Notes under the pieces: model-generated
What the model saw: only the letters and a program-made list of their open reading frames with translations
Databases searched by the model: none
What the model was told of the DNA's origin: nothing
In this document: positions 6,055-7,147 of the stretch, piece after piece
Position numbering within the stretch: position 1 is the first letter of the stretch
Layout of the letters: every line of letters begins with the position of its first letter
From: Kordiimonadaceae bacterium
Lineage (GTDB): Bacteria; Pseudomonadota; Alphaproteobacteria; Sphingomonadales; Kordiimonadaceae
Assembly (NCBI GenBank): GCA_014238195.1
Contig: JABABO010000109.1
Location: forward strand, 1-7,147
Length of the DNA: 7,147 nucleotides
Direction of reading: 5' to 3'
Program-made: the position numbers and the translations under genes

Positions 6055-6072
6055 TGAAAGGGTGTGACAATG
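6029..6072 (+). promoter_or_regulatory. Two mutually exclusive hairpins covering the ribosome site of the 6070 gene
   Basis: ATTGTCATACCCT (6035-6047) can pair with AGGGTGTGACAAT (6059-6071) over 13 base pairs with one G-U and a loop of about 11 bases. That stem takes in most of the AAAGGG ribosome site and the first two bases of the ATG. Alternatively, ATACCC (6041-6046) can pair with GGGTGT at 6029-6034, a 6-base stem with a 6-base loop, which would free the start region. The arrangement suits control of translation, though a DNA-binding protein site is equally possible. Confidence 0.55.
6056..6072 (+). repeat. 17-base translation-start repeat, copy 1
   Basis: GAAAGGGTGTGACAATG is repeated exactly at 6486-6502. 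It spans the Shine-Dalgarno site and the start codon of the gene at 6070. Confidence 0.9.
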
Positions 6073-6486
6073 GCTGTTACAAAAGAAATGATCATCGGGT
6101 TTATCATCGGCGGGCTTGTTACATATGGCGTTACAGTTTTAGTCACAAGCCCCAAAACACACTATAAATATATCAAAGCAAATGAACTAGGCCATGATTA
6201 TTTAAAGGTACATATTGCAAGCGGTGAAGCAGAGTTTTGTATTAGGAATACAGATATACTGTTCGATAATAAATTTGAATGCGGTCCGATCTTAAAACCA
6301 AGACCGTTATCAGATGTTGAGGCAGGGTTTGCACATTTGATACCCCCTAATCATAGGGAGCAAAAAATCAGGGCCTATGATGCGGCGTTAAAGCAGCATG
6401 AGGATGCGCAAAAATGGTTTTGGCAAAAGTGGCAGCTTGGCGATAAACCAGAAGTAATGAAACCAGACGATAAGCCAGAAAAATAG
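6070..6486 (+). CDS. Small protein with N-terminal membrane anchor, paralogue of the next gene
   Basis: ATG at 6070 is chosen over the in-frame GTG at 6064 because AAAGGG at 6057-6062 is then correctly spaced. Counted from this ATG, residues 1-27 are a single hydrophobic anchor (MIIGFIIGGLVTYGVTVLV). The polar remainder contains ASGEAEFC, a second Cys 14 residues later in FEC, then GPILKPRP. A charged helical tail (YDAALKQHEDAQKWFWQKWQ) ends in a KPE/KPDDKPEK repeat. The Gly-Glu-x-x-x-Cys segment and anchor are shared with the following protein, showing a duplication. Small anchored proteins with a TGE-to-Cys motif are common in phages and bacteria without known function. The two Cys could pair if the domain is periplasmic. 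The base composition is more AT-rich than in the virion block. Confidence 0.72.
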   Translation: MAVTKEMIIGFIIGGLVTYGVTVLVTSPKTHYKYIKANELGHDYLKVHIASGEAEFCIRNTDILFDNKFECGPILKPRPLSDVEAGFAHLIPPNHREQKIRAYDAALKQHEDAQKWFWQKWQLGDKPEVMKPDDKPEK

Positions 6487-6502
6487 AAAGGGTGTGACAA
6501 TG
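6486..6502 (+). repeat. 17-base translation-start repeat, copy 2
   Basis: GAAAGGGTGTGACAATG is identical to 6056-6072. Its first base is the last base of the upstream TAG stop. The complementary arm that lies upstream of copy 1 is not found near this copy. Confidence 0.9.
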
Positions 6503-6742
6503 ACTATTACAATCACAAAGGAAATAATCAACGGGGCTATTATCGGGTTTATTATCGGGGCAATCGTTTGTTATGCATTTATCGATCAAGGACCACACTA
6601 TCAAATGAAAATGCAGGCCAGTGGCCCCGCAGTGTGGGTGCTAGACAGTCAAACAGGGGAATTTACCCTGTGCGAGGATGCAGTTACTGTGAGGAATGTT
6701 ACTTGTGAAAATATTGAAGCGCCCATAAGAAAGCCAGAATGA
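6500..6742 (+). CDS. Small anchored protein with TGE-Cys motif, paralogue of the preceding gene
   Basis: ATG at 6500 has AAAGGG at 6487-6492; a GTG at 6494 is in frame but too close to it. The protein has 80 residues. The anchor is at about 8-25 (INGAIIGFIIGAIVCYAF), with the same IIGFIIG core as its neighbour. The outer domain contains VWVLDSQTGEFTLC, a second Cys 11 residues on, and EAPIRKP, which aligns with GPILKP in the paralogue. The xxLDSxTGExxxC pattern resembles one I recall from small membrane-linked proteins in phage and bacterial genomes, function unknown. It lacks the long helical tail of the paralogue and may represent the minimal form of the family. A lysis-accessory or superinfection-type role is possible but unsupported. 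Confidence 0.72.
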   Translation: MTITITKEIINGAIIGFIIGAIVCYAFIDQGPHYQMKMQASGPAVWVLDSQTGEFTLCEDAVTVRNVTCENIEAPIRKPE

Positions 6743-6774
6743 TAGGATAGAGAGAATCGCCCTGACAAAGCCCA

Positions 6775-6817
6775 ACTTCATTTTTTATACCATACCGTAG
6801 GGCAGGAAAAATGAAGT
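6775..6817. repeat. 11-base perfect inverted repeat
   Basis: ACTTCATTTTT (6775-6785) is the exact reverse complement of AAAAATGAAGT (6807-6817), separated by 21 bases. No T run follows the right arm, so an ordinary intrinsic terminator is unlikely. It could be a protein-binding site or an RNA stem downstream of the 6500 gene. Confidence 0.7.
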
Positions 6818-6933
6818 GAGGCAGTGAGGGTTACTCGGCACTATGATCAAAAGTTATAAACAATCGTCTTGCAAGTGTCATAATTCAAACGTATATAGAG
6901 ATTTACGAATTGATTTTTTGGCTGAAATCAGGG

Positions 6934-6960
6934 GATTTTTTCGACAGTTAACGAAAAATC
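6934..6960. repeat. Inverted repeat with one bulge
   Basis: GATTTTTTCG (6934-6943) and CGAAAAATC (6952-6960) pair over nine positions with one unpaired T and an 8-base loop. The left arm repeats the GATTTTTT seen at 6912. Confidence 0.55.
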
Positions 6961-6970
6961 AAGCAATTTG

Positions 6971-6986
6971 GGTTAAATTTTTAACC
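6971..6986. repeat. 7-base inverted repeat GGTTAAA/TTTAACC
   Basis: GGTTAAA and TTTAACC are separated by TT. The compact, nearly symmetrical site is operator-like and lies about 8 bases before a TTGAAA hexamer. Confidence 0.5.
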
Positions 6987-7018
6987 TCAACTATTGAAAC
7001 GAAGGCCGTAAAGGTTTA

Positions 7019-7035
7019 TGTAACATTATGTTACA
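7019..7035. promoter_or_regulatory. Perfect 17-base palindrome, likely operator
   Basis: TGTAACATTATGTTACA has two 8-base half-sites around a single T. The half-site TGTAACAT recurs at 7087-7094, and six of eight bases of the inverted half recur at 7106-7113 over the next gene's start. Repeated half-sites just before a gene are the usual layout for an autoregulator, but the binding protein is unknown. Confidence 0.65.
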
Positions 7036-7086
7036 CTGCTAAGTTATGGTACGGTGTACGTGGCTAGGCCGTCTATTGCGGGGGTC

Positions 7087-7113
7087 TGTAACATTTACGG
7101 GAGCTATGTTATG
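7087..7113 (+). promoter_or_regulatory. Half-sites forming a hairpin around the ribosome site of the 7111 gene
   Basis: TGTAACAT (7087-7094) can pair with ATGTTATG (7106-7113) over eight positions, the last two G-U, with an 11-base loop. The start codon is in the stem and the GGGAG ribosome site (7098-7102) is in the loop. In DNA the same bases could be a second, wider operator. Confidence 0.45.
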
Positions 7114-7147
7114 AATGCAGTATTTATGAAAGAAGGCAATGGAGGAA
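7111..7147 (+). CDS. Start of a gene cut by the window end
   Basis: ATG at 7111 follows GGGAG at 7098-7102 with eight bases between, a good initiation context. The visible reading frame is MNAVFMKEGNGG and continues past the end. Twelve residues are too few to name a product. The palindromic sites in front of it suggest a regulated gene, perhaps a regulator, but this is inference from context. Confidence 0.55.
   Translation, partial: MNAVFMKEGNGG

Larger units (their letters stand above)
6743..7110. other. AT-rich non-coding control region with several inverted repeats
   Basis: I see no supported gene on either strand here. Local composition drops sharply (19 G+C in the 60 bases 6901-6960, against 37 in 3301-3360). 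Four inverted repeats are listed separately. GATTTTTT also recurs 22 bases apart (6912 and 6934). No promoter with two good hexamers stands out; TTGAAA at 6994-6999 has only a weak -10 downstream. The content suits an operator or promoter region between transcription units, or a replication or recombination site. Confidence 0.6.

Noticed and set aside
6035..6071. Intrinsic terminator after the 4992-6017 gene
   Set aside because: The stem is long enough, but no T run follows and the right arm contains the next gene's ribosome site and start, so a role in initiation fits better.
6775..6817. Intrinsic terminator after the 6500 gene
   Set aside because: The stem is AT-rich with a 21-base loop, and the right arm is followed by GAGGCAGTGAGG rather than Ts.
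6843..7067. A 74-codon open frame in the AT-rich region
   Set aside because: There is no ribosome site before the ATG, the protein has no recognisable features, and the frame runs through several inverted repeats. It is kept as non-coding with moderate confidence.

Overview
The window reads as part of a tailed-phage or prophage genome: a lysis module, a run of virion-associated genes, two small membrane-protein genes, and a control region leading into a further gene. All supported genes are on the + strand and closely packed, most with clear Shine-Dalgarno sites. I see no terminase, capsid, portal, polymerase or integrase gene, so the sequence does not show whether this is a lytic phage, a prophage or a remnant. 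The host is uncertain. The moderate-to-high G+C content of the main block and the three-helix holin-like protein, of a type known from alphaproteobacterial phages and gene-transfer agents, make a proteobacterial and perhaps alphaproteobacterial host my best guess.

Layout. Positions 30-1160 hold a lysis-like cassette: a coiled-coil protein with a C-terminal anchor, a two-helix holin candidate, and an M15-type zinc endopeptidase with its metal and catalytic residues visible. Positions 1171-1247 contain three successive inverted repeats, the last a convincing intrinsic terminator. Positions 1268-6017 form one operon-like block of six genes with gaps of 10, 9, -17, 3 and -4 bases: a three-segment membrane protein, a Lys/Pro/Gln-rich protein with a helical C-terminal half, a GNAT-like acetyltransferase, a Gly-rich protein with a cationic membrane-active N-terminus, an acidic helical protein with PESN repeats, and a helical protein with a three-copy 33-41-residue repeat. 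This resembles the set of virion or DNA-ejection accessory proteins found late in podovirus-like genomes, but only the GNAT fold and the membrane topology can be argued from sequence. Positions 6070-6742 hold two paralogous single-anchor proteins that share an identical 17-base ribosome-binding segment. Positions 6743-7110 are an AT-rich non-coding region dense in inverted repeats, including a perfect TGTAACAT palindrome. A gene starting at 7111 runs off the end.

Two patterns stand out. In-frame tandem duplications of 9-18 bases (and one larger repeat) occur in most of the genes, including the holin tail and the extreme C-terminus of the endolysin. In addition, two start regions (6070 and 7111) sit inside potential RNA hairpins, and the first of these has an alternative competing hairpin, suggesting control of translation initiation.
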